From: Silvimonas soli
Lineage (GTDB): Bacteria > Pseudomonadota > Gammaproteobacteria > Burkholderiales > Chitinibacteraceae
NCBI RefSeq assembly: GCF_030035605.1
Contig: NZ_CP106736.1
Coordinates: forward strand, 1,860,001 to 1,924,000
Direction: 5' to 3'
DNA length: 64,000 nucleotides
The notes under the pieces are model-generated. The model had not been told where the DNA came from, did not search any database, and saw nothing but the letters and a program-made list of their open reading frames with translations. Position numbers and translations under genes: made by a program. Every line of letters starts with the position of its first letter. The first letter of the stretch is position 1. Positions 44,052 through 52,751 of this stretch are shown one piece after another.

Positions 44052-45254
44052 GTGAATCAATTACCTGCAAGTGATGACGTCCTGTTCATCCTGATCGGCG
44101 CCATCATGATCCTGGCCATGCATGCCGGGTTTGCTTTTCTAGAACTTGGTACCGTGCGCCAGAAAAATCAGGTCAACGCGCTGGTTAAAATCCTGACCGA
44201 CTTCGCGGTTTCAGCCATTGCCTATTTTTTCATTGGCTATGGCGTGGCGTATGGCGTGCACTTCATGTTGCCGGTGCATGATCTCAATACCAACCACGGC
44301 TATGGTCTGGTGCGGTTTTTCTTCCTGCTGACCTTTGCTGCGGCGATTCCGGCGATCATCTCTGGCGGCATTGCCGAACGCGCGCGATTCCATCCACAGT
44401 CTGCCGCCACCTTCTTGCTGGTCGGCTTCGTCTATCCATTTTTTGAAGGAATGATGTGGAACGGCAATTACGGCGTGCAGAAGTGGTTGCAATACCATTT
44501 TGGTGCGCAGTTTCATGACTTTGCCGGTTCGGTGGTGGTTCACGCCGTAGGCGGCTGGATTGCCCTGCCCGCAGTGTTGCTGCTTGGTGCGCGCAAAGGG
44601 CGTTATCGCAAAGACGGCGGCGTCAGCGCGCATCCACCTTCATCCATTCCTTTCCTGGCGCTGGGTGCGTGGATTCTTATTGTCGGCTGGTTCGGCTTTA
44701 ACGTAATGAGCGCACAGCGCGTTGCTGGTATCTCTGGCCTGGTTGCCATGAACTCGCTGATGGCGATGGTGGGCGGCACGCTGGCCGCCATGTTCTGTGG
44801 CAAGAACGACCCTGGCTTTATCCACAACGGCCCACTGGCTGGGCTGGTCGCCGTGTGCGCGGGTAGCGATGTCATGCACCCGCTGGGCAGCCTGATCACC
44901 GGTGCCATCGCGGGCGGCATGTTTGTTTATCTGTTCACCATCACCCAGAACCGCTGGAAGATCGACGACGTACTGGGCGTATGGCCGCTGCATGGCCTGT
45001 GTGGCACCTGGGGCGGCATCGCCGCTGGCATCTTTGGCCAGACTTGGCTAGGTGGCGCAGGCGGGGTGAGTTTTGTCAGCCAGATCATCGGCACGCTGCT
45101 GGGTATTGTGGTCGCCTTTGCGGGTGGCTGGCTAGTCTACGGCGCGCTCAAGAAAACCGTGGGGCTGCGCTTGAGTGACGAAGAGGAATACAACGGCGCG
45201 GACTTGTCGATTCACCGCATCAGCGCCACGCCCGAGCGCGAGAGCCACTGGTAG
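44052..45254 (+). CDS. amt: Ammonium transporter
   Basis: 400 residues from GTG 44052, behind GGAG. About eleven transmembrane helices are expected. Amt signatures include AFLELGTVRQKNQVNALVKIL near residue 30, GGIAERARF near 100, DFAGSVVVHAVGGWIALPA near 155 and the second pore His in PLHGLCGTWGGI near 312. It conducts NH4+/NH3 at low nitrogen. A sigma-54 promoter and NtrC site lie upstream. Unlike most amtB loci, no glnK is adjacent. Confidence 0.95.
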   Translation: MNQLPASDDVLFILIGAIMILAMHAGFAFLELGTVRQKNQVNALVKILTDFAVSAIAYFFIGYGVAYGVHFMLPVHDLNTNHGYGLVRFFFLLTFAAAIPAIISGGIAERARFHPQSAATFLLVGFVYPFFEGMMWNGNYGVQKWLQYHFGAQFHDFAGSVVVHAVGGWIALPAVLLLGARKGRYRKDGGVSAHPPSSIPFLALGAWILIVGWFGFNVMSAQRVAGISGLVAMNSLMAMVGGTLAAMFCGKNDPGFIHNGPLAGLVAVCAGSDVMHPLGSLITGAIAGGMFVYLFTITQNRWKIDDVLGVWPLHGLCGTWGGIAAGIFGQTWLGGAGGVSFVSQIIGTLLGIVVAFAGGWLVYGALKKTVGLRLSDEEEYNGADLSIHRISATPERESHW

Positions 45255-45472
45255 AACTGATATTGAAGAATTAAAACTGGCATCCACATCACAATAAGCC
45301 AATGTTTTCAAACGATTCAATAAAACAGGAAAATTGCACCAAGTCTGGCGTGGCTGCGACTGGTTTCGCGGACACCGGCCTACGCCATGCCAACCCATTG
45401 TAGCGCGCTGGGCATTGTGATCTGTCCATAGCCTTGTGGGCAGATCAGGCAGGAGCCAGCAAGCAGGCCCAG

Positions 45473-45661
45473 TTAAACATTTTCGTTGGTGATCTTTCTG
45501 AGCGAAAATCCGGTCGCCTGCGGCTCGATGACCAAAGTATCACCTTCAGACCAACCCAACTCTGCGAGCAGGGTGTCTGGTAATTCCAGTATCCGGTCTC
45601 CACTGCCGTCGCGGCAGTCCTGTAGCGGGAGTGTCCAGATTCTCCGATCATCAGAAGTCAT
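45473..45661 (-). CDS. AbrB/MazE-type DNA-binding protein, lone antitoxin
   Basis: 62 residues. The SpoVT-AbrB swapped-hairpin motif is visible (GDRILELPDTLLAELGWSEGDTLVIEPQATGF), as in MazE/VapB-like antitoxins. No toxin follows: 45255-45472 on the minus strand has no convincing frame. It may be an orphan of a lost module or a solitary regulator. Confidence 0.7.
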   Translation of the reverse strand: MTSDDRRIWTLPLQDCRDGSGDRILELPDTLLAELGWSEGDTLVIEPQATGFSLRKITNENV

Positions 45662-46139
45662 ATCTTGCGTCCCATGGCAGAAGTCCCCTCAAGGATAGCA
45701 TCGGGATTTACCGTGGGATGCCCTTCTGACTGTTCTGCCGGCCATCCAGTACGGCCTATGCGCCTGCAAGCAGCGGTCAACGGTGCAGCAGCAATACAAT
45801 CGGCTTGTTGCGCGAACTCGACGTTCGAAAGTTTTGGCTAAACCGCTGTGCAGCTGTCGCTTCTGGCCTGCTGCAGATGCTCACACTGGACGTCGCCAAC
45901 ATTGGGTTTGGCCTGATTAGAAGTCTGTCACGGCAGGTGATCTGGAATCGAATCAAGGTGCTGAAGGCCAATGAGGCCATGCAGCCCCTAAACCGGAACG
46001 CGCGCAAGTTGGGGATGAGTATAAATGCGCTTGCTCAGAGGATGGATCAACAACCCGGCGCTATGCGCTCACGGTGCGTATTCAAGCGGTGTGGGTCTTT
46101 CTTTCCGGTGGTTCTGTACCATGCCTCATGCCCCTGACT
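45662..46139. other. Stretch without a recognisable gene
   Basis: About 480 bp between the AbrB-like gene and hipA. A 110-codon frame at 45805-46137 (plus) and a 76-codon frame on the other strand have no family features I know. The plus frame has a region NRNARKLGMSINALAQRMDQ that could be a helix pair. It could be a decayed gene beside a mobile hipBA module. Confidence 0.4.
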
Positions 46140-47420
46140 TCAGCCCGTACCGTCTCGCCCCTCGATAAGCGCACGCTGGCGAGCGAAGCAGGCCATCACT
46201 TGCTGCACATCCCGTTCCGGCAGGCCCACCGACCGATACACATCCGCAGACTCGGCAAGAACATCGCTTATTTTCTGCAGAGCACGGTCGGCTGCTTTGG
46301 GCGCGACACCGAACTCGCGCGCAATCGACATGGCATCTTCAAGGCTTGCGTTGTTGCTTTCCTTGACCCTGATCCCCTGATAGCCCAGGTTCGTTAGTTG
46401 GGGCACCACATCGAACACCGGCGAAAGGCGATAACGATTGCCCCCGTCATGCAGGTAGCCATGGTTTTTGATGTGATCATCCGTGTTGTCTACGAACAGG
46501 TTGAAGAGCAAGCGAATAAACAACTCTTCCAGATCCAGCCGCATTGCACCGGAAACCCCGTGCTCACGCAACGACTGGGCCAGTTTGACGTACGAGCCCT
46601 CATTGCCTTGATACGCGCAATTGGTCATGGCTGCGCCGGACAAATAATGGATGCAATGACCGGAGGTTACCGAGCCTGGGCGATCAAAGCGCCGTAGTAG
46701 CAAAACACTGCGATGCCCGATTTTGCGGAGCCTGAATTCGGGAACCCGGATACCACACTGTGCTGCCAGGGTGAGCGTCCCAGCTTCCAGCAATTGCACA
46801 TCCATGGTGTCGGCCGGCGCGGCAAACTTGGCCAGCCAGAGCTCATCCGCATCGATGAGGCTCGCTTTCGGCCGCACGCCACCCAAGCTCGCACCGGGAT
46901 TCAACATGCGGCGCGTTGTTATGGGCACCTCAATGCCTTGGGCAATCTGGTCTGCGGCGACCTGCAGCTCCTCCAGTGTGGCCATTTCTATCGCGAGGTC
47001 GGCCGCTGATGGTTGCTGTGCCTCTTGCAGTGCCTTGTCCTTGCCCCAGAACACGAGCCCGCCCACCCTTTCGCGGTTGGTTTCCATCAGGGCTTCTACG
47101 GTTGACAACTTGTGGCCGAAGCGCGCGGTCAGCACCAGGTCTCCCCACGCGTCAGGCAGCGCATCCTGGATAGTCAGCGGAAGCGGGCCGCCATCACGCC
47201 AGCGGGTGGGCCCAATCTCAAAAGGTGCCTGTGATTTGGGTAGCCATGCCGGGTTCAGGGCAATCGTGAAGCGGTTGGCCAGGTATTGCAGACCGTATGA
47301 CAAGTCGCCGGCCGGCATGGCTCCCGCCCCATAGCGAACCACGGCAGCGGGTGTGGGTACGGATTCATCTGGCTGGAACAGGCTGAGATAAAAACGATGG
47401 TCAGAAGTCACGCTCGTCAT
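46140..47420 (-). CDS. hipA: HipA-family serine/threonine kinase toxin
   Basis: 426 residues. The N-terminal subdomain (Couple_hipA) is followed by the kinase core. The Gly-rich loop is NPGASLGGVRPKASLI (174-189) with AKF (197-199) supplying the ATP lysine. The catalytic Asp is in NTDDHIKNHG (312-321) and the metal Asp in LSPVFDVVPQ (D337). E. coli HipA phosphorylates glutamyl-tRNA synthetase and causes persistence; the target here is unknown. It overlaps the antitoxin gene by 20 bp. All key residues are present. Confidence 0.93.
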   Translation of the reverse strand: MTSVTSDHRFYLSLFQPDESVPTPAAVVRYGAGAMPAGDLSYGLQYLANRFTIALNPAWLPKSQAPFEIGPTRWRDGGPLPLTIQDALPDAWGDLVLTARFGHKLSTVEALMETNRERVGGLVFWGKDKALQEAQQPSAADLAIEMATLEELQVAADQIAQGIEVPITTRRMLNPGASLGGVRPKASLIDADELWLAKFAAPADTMDVQLLEAGTLTLAAQCGIRVPEFRLRKIGHRSVLLLRRFDRPGSVTSGHCIHYLSGAAMTNCAYQGNEGSYVKLAQSLREHGVSGAMRLDLEELFIRLLFNLFVDNTDDHIKNHGYLHDGGNRYRLSPVFDVVPQLTNLGYQGIRVKESNNASLEDAMSIAREFGVAPKAADRALQKISDVLAESADVYRSVGLPERDVQQVMACFARQRALIEGRDGTG

Positions 47421-47730
47421 CCCTGACCGGCTTCAGCGCAGCATTCGACTGCTTGCGGGATTTGCGCACCAACGTCGCGTCAACGGGGGCCAGGCGGGCG
47501 AGGCTGTCCAGTTCACCAAGGTGGTACAACGCATTGACAAGCGTACCAACGGACACCCCTGATGCACCCAGCTCAAGAGAACGAAGCGTGTTCTCACTGA
47601 TCAACATACGGCCGGCCAGATCCGGAATCGTCAGACCTTTTTCTTTGCGCAGGAAGCGCAGACGGGCGCCGAGCTCGGCCAGCGCTTCATTGCCTTGCGC
47701 AGGCGTGCGCAGATCAATTTTTATTTTCAT
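47401..47730 (-). CDS. hipB: HipB-like Xre-family antitoxin and repressor
   Basis: 109 residues. A Cro/CI helix-turn-helix spans ~20-75 (GARLRFLRKEKGLTIPDLAG and ISENTLRSLELG), then a basic tail with SRKQSN. It should bind HipA and repress the hipBA promoter. Four CAAAATTTTG-type palindromes lie directly upstream. Confidence 0.9.
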   Translation of the reverse strand: MKIKIDLRTPAQGNEALAELGARLRFLRKEKGLTIPDLAGRMLISENTLRSLELGASGVSVGTLVNALYHLGELDSLARLAPVDATLVRKSRKQSNAALKPVRDDERDF

Positions 47731-47740
47731 GGCAACACCT

Positions 47741-47863
47741 CAAAATTTTGAACTTTATTTACTGATTAAAGCAAAATTTTGCGGTTTTTTCTATAACCCG
47801 CCAATAAACTAGAATAATATGCAAAATTTTGATGTTTTTACCCCTTAAAACACCAATATTTTG
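47741..47863. promoter_or_regulatory. Array of four palindromic boxes upstream of hipB
   Basis: CAAAATTTTG occurs at 47741-47750, 47772-47781 and 47822-47831, with a one-mismatch copy CAATATTTTG at 47854-47863. Start spacings are 31, 50 and 32 bp, close to 3, 5 and 3 helical turns. They flank the likely AT-rich hipBA promoter and are the natural candidates for HipB operators. The first begins 11 bp before the hipB ATG. 47864-48047 holds nothing else I recognise. Confidence 0.75.
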
Positions 47864-48047
47864 ATGCTATTGAACCTGAAAACGTCTCTGTTTTCACCAC
47901 ATGTGTTTCTCAGGAACGAGATCAATTTGCCTGCTTTCAGACGTTTACACGGCCTACAGACCGGCGTCAGTTTGCCGGACTTAATCCCCCGATGCCTGGT
48001 TTAACTCCGCATTTTTAGAACCAGCGCCGATTCATCGACTAAATACG

Positions 48048-48076
48048 AAAACGCCGCTCCCATCGAGCGGCGTTTT
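48048..48076. terminator. Bidirectional terminator after lrp
   Basis: AAAACGCCGCTC (48048-48059) and GAGCGGCGTTTT (48065-48076) form a perfect 12-bp stem with a 5-base loop and flanking A/T tracts. It ends the leftward lrp-family gene. Confidence 0.88.
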
Positions 48077-48096
48077 TCATTTGTGCACCACCTGCT

Positions 48097-48585
48097 TCAA
48101 TCCGGCAATGGCAACGCCAGCGTCTCTTTGACTTCTTCCATCACCACATAACTGCGCGATTCGGCGGCGCTGGGCAAACGCAGCAGAATGTCGCCCAGCA
48201 AGCGCCGGTAATGGGTCATGTCTGGCAGCCGCGCTTTGATCAGGTAATCAAAGTCGCCCGAGATCAGATGGCATTCCAGCACTTCCGGGATGGTGGCCAC
48301 CGAGCGGCGAAAGTCGTCAAATACCTCGCCCGACTTGCGCCCCAGCTTGAGTTCTACAAACACCAGCAGCGGCGCTTCCAGCAATTGCGGGTTCAAGCGG
48401 GCGTGATAACCGGTGATGACGTTGGTTTCTTCCAGCCGTTTTACCCGCTCGGCGCAGGGGGTGGCGGTCAGGCCGACCTTCTCGGCCAACTCGGTAATTG
48501 GCAGCCGGGCATTGGCCTGCAGCAAGCGCAAAATCTTGTAATCGATGCGATCCAGCGTGCGTCCGGATTGATAACGAGTGCGCAT
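48097..48585 (-). CDS. Lrp/AsnC-family transcriptional regulator
   Basis: 162 residues. The N-terminal HTH is LDRIDYKILRLLQANARLPI / LAEKVGLTATPCAERVKRLE. The C-terminal RAM/ACT-like domain has ECHLISGDFDYLIKARLPD. It is divergent from dadA with 117 bp between the starts, the usual layout of DadR/Lrp controlling D-amino-acid dehydrogenase in response to alanine. Confidence 0.93.
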   Translation of the reverse strand: MRTRYQSGRTLDRIDYKILRLLQANARLPITELAEKVGLTATPCAERVKRLEETNVITGYHARLNPQLLEAPLLVFVELKLGRKSGEVFDDFRRSVATIPEVLECHLISGDFDYLIKARLPDMTHYRRLLGDILLRLPSAAESRSYVVMEEVKETLALPLPD

Positions 48586-48702
48586 TGCAATGTAGTCTCT
48601 GTTTTTGACCTAACAAATGGAGAGTATCACTAGTTAACGCTTCATATACTCGGCTTATTCTCCAACTATATGACATACAACAGTGTGTCCCCGGGTCAAG
48701 CG

Positions 48703-50019
48703 ATGAAAGCAATTGTGATCGGTGCAGGTGTCGTGGGCGTCACCACCGCGTACTACCTCAGGGCAGCCGGTGTCGATGTCACCGTGCTGGATCGACTCGA
48801 AGCGCCAGCGGATGAAACCAGCTTCGGCAACGCCGGGCAGGTGTCGCCTGGCTACGCCGCGCCGTGGGCGGCGCCGGGCATTCCGTGGAAAGCCATGAAA
48901 TGGCTGCTGTCGGAACACGCCCCGCTGCGTATCCGCCCGGATGGCACGTTCTTTCAGTTGGCATGGATGGCCCGCATGGTTGCCAACTGTACCGAGGCCG
49001 CCTATGCCCGCAACAAGAGTCGCATGGTGCCGCTGGCCGAATACAGCCGTGATTGTCTGCGTGATCTGCGCAAAGACCTCAACCTGCATTACGAAGAGCG
49101 CTCGCTGGGCACATTGCAGATTTTCCGTAACGACAAACAACTGGCGGCCGGGCGCCGTGACTCCGGCTTGCTGGATCAAATGAACGTCGCCAATCAGGTG
49201 CTCGATCAAGACGGTTTGCTGCAGGCCGAACCCGCCCTGAAAGCCGTGGCTCACAAGCTGACCGGCGCGCTACTGCTGCCCAACGACGAAACCGGTGACT
49301 GCAAGCTGTTCACCGAACGGCTGGCAGCGATTTGTGTCGAGATGGGCGTGCATTTCCGTTTTGGCGTGACCGTGCAGTCGCTGGTGGCCGAAGGTAAACG
49401 CATCAGCGCGGTCGAACTGGATAGTGGCGAAACGCTAAACGCTGACTCGGTGGTGCTGGCCGCTGGCTGTGCTTCACGTGCGCTGGCTTTGCCACTGGGG
49501 CTGGATTTGCCGGTTTACCCGGTCAAGGGCTACTCGATTACCGTGCCGCTCACCAACCCGGAAGGCGCGCCGCGCTCAACTGTGCTGGATGAAACCTACA
49601 AGATCGCGCTGACCCGCTTTGATAATCGTCTACGCGTGGGCGGCATGGCGGAAGTGGCCGGGTTCGACAAACGCATTGATCCAGTGCGTATCGATACGCT
49701 CAATATGGTCACCAACGATCTGTTCCCGCATGCGGGCGATTTGTCCAAAGCCAGCAAGTGGACCGGCCTGCGGCCAATGACGCCCGATGGCACGCCGATT
49801 GTGGGCAGCACGCCATATGACAACCTGTTCACCAACACCGGGCACGGCACGCTGGGCTGGACCATGTCGTGCGGCAGCGCGCGGGTGATTGCCGATACCG
49901 TTCTGGGTCGTCGTCCGGAAATCGATGCCCGCGAGTTGTCTATGGCGCGTTACGCCAAAGGCAATGCCCGTATTCACGAAGGCAGCAAAACGTCTGGTCA
50001 GATAAAATGGGCGGATTGA
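48703..50019 (+). CDS. dadA: D-amino-acid dehydrogenase small subunit
   Basis: 438 residues from ATG 48703 (MKAIVIGAGVVGVTTAYYLR, the FAD dinucleotide-binding motif). DETSFGNAGQVSPGYAAPWA, PVKGYSITVPLTNP and WTGLRPMTPDGTPIVG are DadA signatures. It oxidises D-alanine and other D-amino acids to keto acids at the inner membrane. No alanine racemase is adjacent. It fits with the D-amino-acid cluster near 59-63 kb. Confidence 0.95.
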   Translation: MKAIVIGAGVVGVTTAYYLRAAGVDVTVLDRLEAPADETSFGNAGQVSPGYAAPWAAPGIPWKAMKWLLSEHAPLRIRPDGTFFQLAWMARMVANCTEAAYARNKSRMVPLAEYSRDCLRDLRKDLNLHYEERSLGTLQIFRNDKQLAAGRRDSGLLDQMNVANQVLDQDGLLQAEPALKAVAHKLTGALLLPNDETGDCKLFTERLAAICVEMGVHFRFGVTVQSLVAEGKRISAVELDSGETLNADSVVLAAGCASRALALPLGLDLPVYPVKGYSITVPLTNPEGAPRSTVLDETYKIALTRFDNRLRVGGMAEVAGFDKRIDPVRIDTLNMVTNDLFPHAGDLSKASKWTGLRPMTPDGTPIVGSTPYDNLFTNTGHGTLGWTMSCGSARVIADTVLGRRPEIDARELSMARYAKGNARIHEGSKTSGQIKWAD

Positions 50020-50059
50020 TCTACATCAACCGCCATTCATTCTGACCAAAGTGCCTGCC

Positions 50060-51067
50060 ATGAGTTATCTACGCCAGTTCCCCGCAACGCGTATGCGCCG
50101 CATGCGTCGTGATGATTTCTCCCGCCGTCTGATGCGCGAAAACGTGCTGATGCCGAGCGACCTGATCCTGCCGGTGTTTGTGCATGAAGGGGTCAACAAA
50201 GAAGAAATCGTCGCCTCGATGCCTGGCGTGAAGCGTCAATCCATCGATTTGTTGCTCAAAACAGCAGCCGAAGCGGTGGAGTTGGGCGTACCGGCGCTGG
50301 CGTTGTTCCCGTCGATTGATCATTCGCTCAAAACACTGGGCGCGGAAGAAGCGTGGAATCCGGATGGCCTGGTGCCACGCACCATCCGCGCACTGAAAGA
50401 GGCTTTCCCGCAACTGGGCGTGATTACCGATGTGGCACTGGACCCGTACACCATCCACGGCCAGGACGGCATCATCAACGAAGACGGTTATGTGCTGAAC
50501 GAGGAAACCGTCGTCGCCCTGATCAAACAAACGCTGTGTCACGCCAATGCCGGTGCTGACATGATCGCCCCCAGCGACATGATGGATGGCCGCATCGGCT
50601 CTATCCGCCAGGCACTGGACGAAGCTGGCCATGAAATGACGCGCATTCTGGCGTACTCGGCCAAATATGCCTCGGCCTTCTATGGCCCGTTCCGCGACGC
50701 GGTGGGTTCTTCGGCCACGCTGGGCAAAGGCAACAAAGCGCAATACCAGATGGACCCGGCCAATTCGGACGAAGCGCTACACGAAGTCGCCATGGACCTG
50801 ACCGAAGGCGCGGACATGGTCATGATCAAACCGGGCATGCCATATCTGGATATCGTGCGCCGCGTTAAAGACGAATTCGGTGTGCCGACCTTTGTTTACC
50901 AGGTATCCGGCGAATACGCAATGCTGCAGGCGGCCATTCGCAACGGCTGGCTGGATGAAAAGAAAGTGGTGCTTGAATCCCTGCTGGCGTTCAAACGCGC
51001 CGGAGCCGATGGCATTCTGACCTACTTTGCGCTGGATGCTGCCCGCTGGATCAAGGGTCAGTTCTAA
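50060..51067 (+). CDS. hemB: Delta-aminolevulinic acid dehydratase (porphobilinogen synthase)
   Basis: 335 residues from ATG 50060 (MSYLRQFPATRMRRMRRDDF). Catalytic lysines are in AYSAKYASAFYGPFRDA near residue 200 and MIKPGMPYLDI near 255. The metal loop DVALDPYTIHGQDGI lacks the cysteines of the Zn type, as in Mg-dependent bacterial enzymes. It condenses two ALA to porphobilinogen for haem. Confidence 0.97.
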   Translation: MSYLRQFPATRMRRMRRDDFSRRLMRENVLMPSDLILPVFVHEGVNKEEIVASMPGVKRQSIDLLLKTAAEAVELGVPALALFPSIDHSLKTLGAEEAWNPDGLVPRTIRALKEAFPQLGVITDVALDPYTIHGQDGIINEDGYVLNEETVVALIKQTLCHANAGADMIAPSDMMDGRIGSIRQALDEAGHEMTRILAYSAKYASAFYGPFRDAVGSSATLGKGNKAQYQMDPANSDEALHEVAMDLTEGADMVMIKPGMPYLDIVRRVKDEFGVPTFVYQVSGEYAMLQAAIRNGWLDEKKVVLESLLAFKRAGADGILTYFALDAARWIKGQF

Positions 51068-51089
51068 GCTGATTTGACGGTTTTACCTC

Positions 51090-51120
51090 GCAAAGCCCGC
51101 AAGCCAAATGCGGGCTTTGC
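51090..51120 (+). terminator. Stem-loop terminator of hemB
   Basis: GCAAAGCCCGCA (51090-51101), 7-base loop, TGCGGGCTTTGC (51109-51120). A perfect 12-bp stem with a short T-poor tail (CGTTTGT). Confidence 0.75.
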
Positions 51121-51211
51121 CGTTTGTGCCACCGGAACATTCCGGCACAAAGCCGGTCTGCGTCGGTTACATTATAAAAATCCCCTTCGTAATCCCCTTC
51201 CTCAGGACTCA

Positions 51212-52537
51212 ATGAGTAGCAGCTTTTTGCTGGTTCTACTGGCCATCGTGCTGGTGTTGTTAAACGGTTTTTTTGTGGCCGCCGAATTCGGTCTGGTCAA
51301 GCTGCGCCAGACGCAGGTCAAAGCCATGGCGCGTGCCTATGGCTGGCGCGGGCGCATTCTGGCAAAAACCCACGCCAATCTGGATGCATATTTGTCCGCC
51401 TGCCAATTGGGTATCACGTTGGCCTCGCTGGGTTTGGGCTGGGTGGGCGAGCCCGCTTTTGCCCATCTGATTGAACCCATGCTGGGCTGGATTGGGGTGA
51501 CCAGCCCTGAGTTGGTCAGCGGCGTGTCGTTTGCCGTCGCGTTTTTCACCATTTCGTTTTTGCATATCGTGGTGGGTGAACTCGCCCCCAAATCCATGGC
51601 GATCCGCAAGTCCACCACCATTGGGCTGTGGACGGCTCCGGCGCTGTATCTGTTTTACTGGGGCATGTATCCGGCGATCTGGCTGTTAAATGCCAGCGCG
51701 GCGTGGGTACTCAAGGTGGTTGGGCTAGGCGCGGAACATGGCCACGAGAGCGATTACTCGGCGGACGAAATCAAGCTGATCATGCGCACCAGCAAACCCG
51801 AAGCCGGGTTCTCGCGCAAGGAATGGCGCACGCTGGCGCAGTCGCTGGATTTCCCGACACTGGACGTGGCGGACCTGATGCACCCGTTCACCGACGCGGT
51901 GATTCTGGATGCACGTCAGCCGATGGACGAGAACCTGGATCGCATCGCCCGTAACCGTTTCAGCCGTTATCCGTATCTGGATGAAAATGGCCGGATCAAG
52001 GGCGTGGTCCACGTGAAGGATATTTTTCTGGCGCATCGCTTTAGCAGGCTGGAATCCACGCTCGATTCACTGGTACGCCCGGCTGAAGTCGTGTTGCCGA
52101 CGATTCCCGCCCGTACCTTGCTGGAGCGTATGCGCCAAGGGGCATCGCACTTTGCCATCGTGGCGTGGAACGATGAGGAACCCGTCGGCTTTGTCACCAT
52201 GGACAATCTGTTGAGCGCCATGGTCGGTGAGATTCGCGATGAGTTCCGTCAAAGTCAGGATGACTGGACATTGATGGACGACGGTTCAATGATCGGCAAA
52301 GGCACGCTCACCGTGGTGACACTGGAGCGCGCGCTGGGCATAGATATCGATATCGACGGGGCGGATACCGTGGGCGGGCTGGTGCAACTGAAAACCGGTC
52401 GCGTGCCGGAAGAAGGCGAGCGGATCGAGTTTGACCACTTCAGTGTGGTAATCAAGAAAATGCGCGGCCCGCGAATATTGCTGGTGCGGGTGTTCCCGAA
52501 AAAGACCACACAAGATCAGGACCACGTGCGGTTTTAG
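51212..52537 (+). CDS. CNNM/CorC-type membrane protein (DUF21-CBS-CorC_HlyC)
   Basis: 441 residues from ATG 51212. The N-terminal DUF21 domain has four hydrophobic segments with FFVAAEFGLVKLRQTQVKAM. A CBS pair follows from ~210 (DLMHPFTDAVILDARQPMDE, FSRYPYLDENGRIKGVVHVK). The C-terminal CorC_HlyC domain has DDGSMIGKGTL. Relatives (YtfL, TlyC, CNNM) are linked with Mg2+/Na+ or polyamine transport; the 'haemolysin' name is historical. Monocistronic. Confidence 0.92.
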   Translation: MSSSFLLVLLAIVLVLLNGFFVAAEFGLVKLRQTQVKAMARAYGWRGRILAKTHANLDAYLSACQLGITLASLGLGWVGEPAFAHLIEPMLGWIGVTSPELVSGVSFAVAFFTISFLHIVVGELAPKSMAIRKSTTIGLWTAPALYLFYWGMYPAIWLLNASAAWVLKVVGLGAEHGHESDYSADEIKLIMRTSKPEAGFSRKEWRTLAQSLDFPTLDVADLMHPFTDAVILDARQPMDENLDRIARNRFSRYPYLDENGRIKGVVHVKDIFLAHRFSRLESTLDSLVRPAEVVLPTIPARTLLERMRQGASHFAIVAWNDEEPVGFVTMDNLLSAMVGEIRDEFRQSQDDWTLMDDGSMIGKGTLTVVTLERALGIDIDIDGADTVGGLVQLKTGRVPEEGERIEFDHFSVVIKKMRGPRILLVRVFPKKTTQDQDHVRF

Positions 52538-52557
52538 CAAGTGACCGTTGGAGTCCC

Positions 52558-52733
52558 GTAGCCCGGATGGAGCGTGCCCCTCGGGGGTACCCCCATATAG
52601 CGTTCGGATATCACGTATAGCGGCTGCTGCGGGGAAGCGAGAATCCGGGGCTGCAACGTATCAGTGGGCGACCGACATTTGATTTTGCCAATATCGCAAC
52701 CCCGGATTCCCGCTGGCGCTTCATCCGGGCTAC
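52558..52733. repeat. Nested long palindrome (REP/MITE-like)
   Basis: The outer arms GTAGCCCGGATGGAGC (52558-52573) and GCTTCATCCGGGCTAC (52718-52733) match with one mismatch over 16 bp. The inner arms GCGAGAATCCGGGGCTGC (from ~52637) and GCAACCCCGGATTCCCGC (52696-52713) match with two mismatches over 18 bp. The whole could fold as a long hairpin between two converging genes. The GTAGCCCGGATG ends resemble dispersed intergenic repeats of proteobacteria. Confidence 0.75.
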
Positions 52734-52751
52734 TAGTTCGCCGCGCTGTGG

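Noticed and set aside
45805..46137. 110-codon plus-strand frame between the AbrB-like gene and hipA
   Set aside because: No known domain and no ribosome-binding site that stands out; listed only as an unexplained stretch.
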